A stretch of DNA of 34,231 bases from Mnemiopsis leidyi (taxonomy: Eukaryota; Ctenophora; Tentaculata; Lobata; Bolinopsidae). Of this stretch, positions 34,116 to 34,231 are shown piece by piece. Position numbers and translations under genes: made by a program. The stretch covers positions 85,891-120,121 of the forward strand of contig JH153129.1 in assembly GCA_000226015.1 (NCBI GenBank). The letters are read 5' to 3'. Below the pieces are notes generated by a model that was not told where the DNA came from, did no database searches, and worked only from the letters and a program-made list of their open reading frames with translations. Position 1 is the stretch's first letter; every line of letters begins with the position of its first letter.

Positions 34116-34231
34116 GTCAGTGTGAAGTTTGTAATGACCAGATCAGTGTGACATGTAATGACCAGGTCAGTGTGACATGTAATGACCAGGTCAGTGTGAC
34201 ATGTAATGACCAGGTCAGTGTAGACATGTAA
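34107..34231 (+). repeat. 24-bp tandem array containing a splice donor in each unit
   Basis: Five units start at 34107, 34133, 34157, 34181 and 34205, each beginning aatgaccag(g/a)tcagtg. The first unit spans the exon 2/intron border of SPMIP11. Units 3, 4 and 5 keep the exact ACCAG|GTCAGT donor; unit 2 has ACCAGATCAG, which lacks the GT. The array reaches the window end and may continue. Confidence 0.97.

Noticed and set aside
1..34231. CRISPR arrays, operons, prophage or other prokaryotic systems
   Set aside because: The tandem repeats have no unique spacers, and the coding sequence is spliced animal genes.

Overview
This window reads as nuclear DNA from an intron-rich animal, most likely a marine invertebrate; the phylum cannot be fixed from the sequence. 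Evidence: coding sequence is cut into short exons with GT..AG borders, no long open frames exist, there are minisatellites and a tRNA-derived SINE with target-site duplications, and both recognisable genes belong to animal families (a TGF-beta/BMP type II receptor and a sperm microtubule inner protein).

Main gene, minus strand (about 27100 down to at least 8916): a type I membrane receptor resembling BMPR2. Five consecutive exons join in frame with matching phases: signal peptide (27043-27100), cysteine-rich three-finger ectodomain ending CCCQGDLCN (26568-26885), transmembrane segment (25926-26083), kinase N-lobe (25395-25775) and catalytic-loop exon (24617-24764). An exon with the APE motif and helix F (8916-9048) lies 15 kb further on. 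The kinase appears dead: no glycine-rich loop, the VAVK lysine position is Arg, HRD is HGD, and no DFG exon could be found, although two candidate 34-nt micro-exons (9340-9373, 9230-9263) would restore the frame. The last part of the C-lobe was not found.

Left end (1-8915): mostly featureless, with one candidate plus-strand exon (6937-7155) of unknown family. The 15.2 kb intron (9374-24616) holds minisatellites and an excess of CACGTG palindromes, often paired with CCAAT/ATTGG boxes. Intron 2 carries a SINE with a 17-bp target-site duplication.

Right part (27101-33719): more AT-rich, gene-free and repeat-filled. Two diverged 660-bp repeats face each other (27641-28297 and 31247-31916) and enclose a GC-rich 1.0-kb foldback element (29822-30848). 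Palindromic CCATTGG sequence and a decayed tandem array follow.

Right end, plus strand (33720 to window end): first two coding exons of an SPMIP11 (TEX49) homologue. A 24-bp tandem array begins inside its second exon and repeats the exon end plus its splice donor up to the window edge. The receptor and SPMIP11 are divergently oriented, about 6.6 kb apart.
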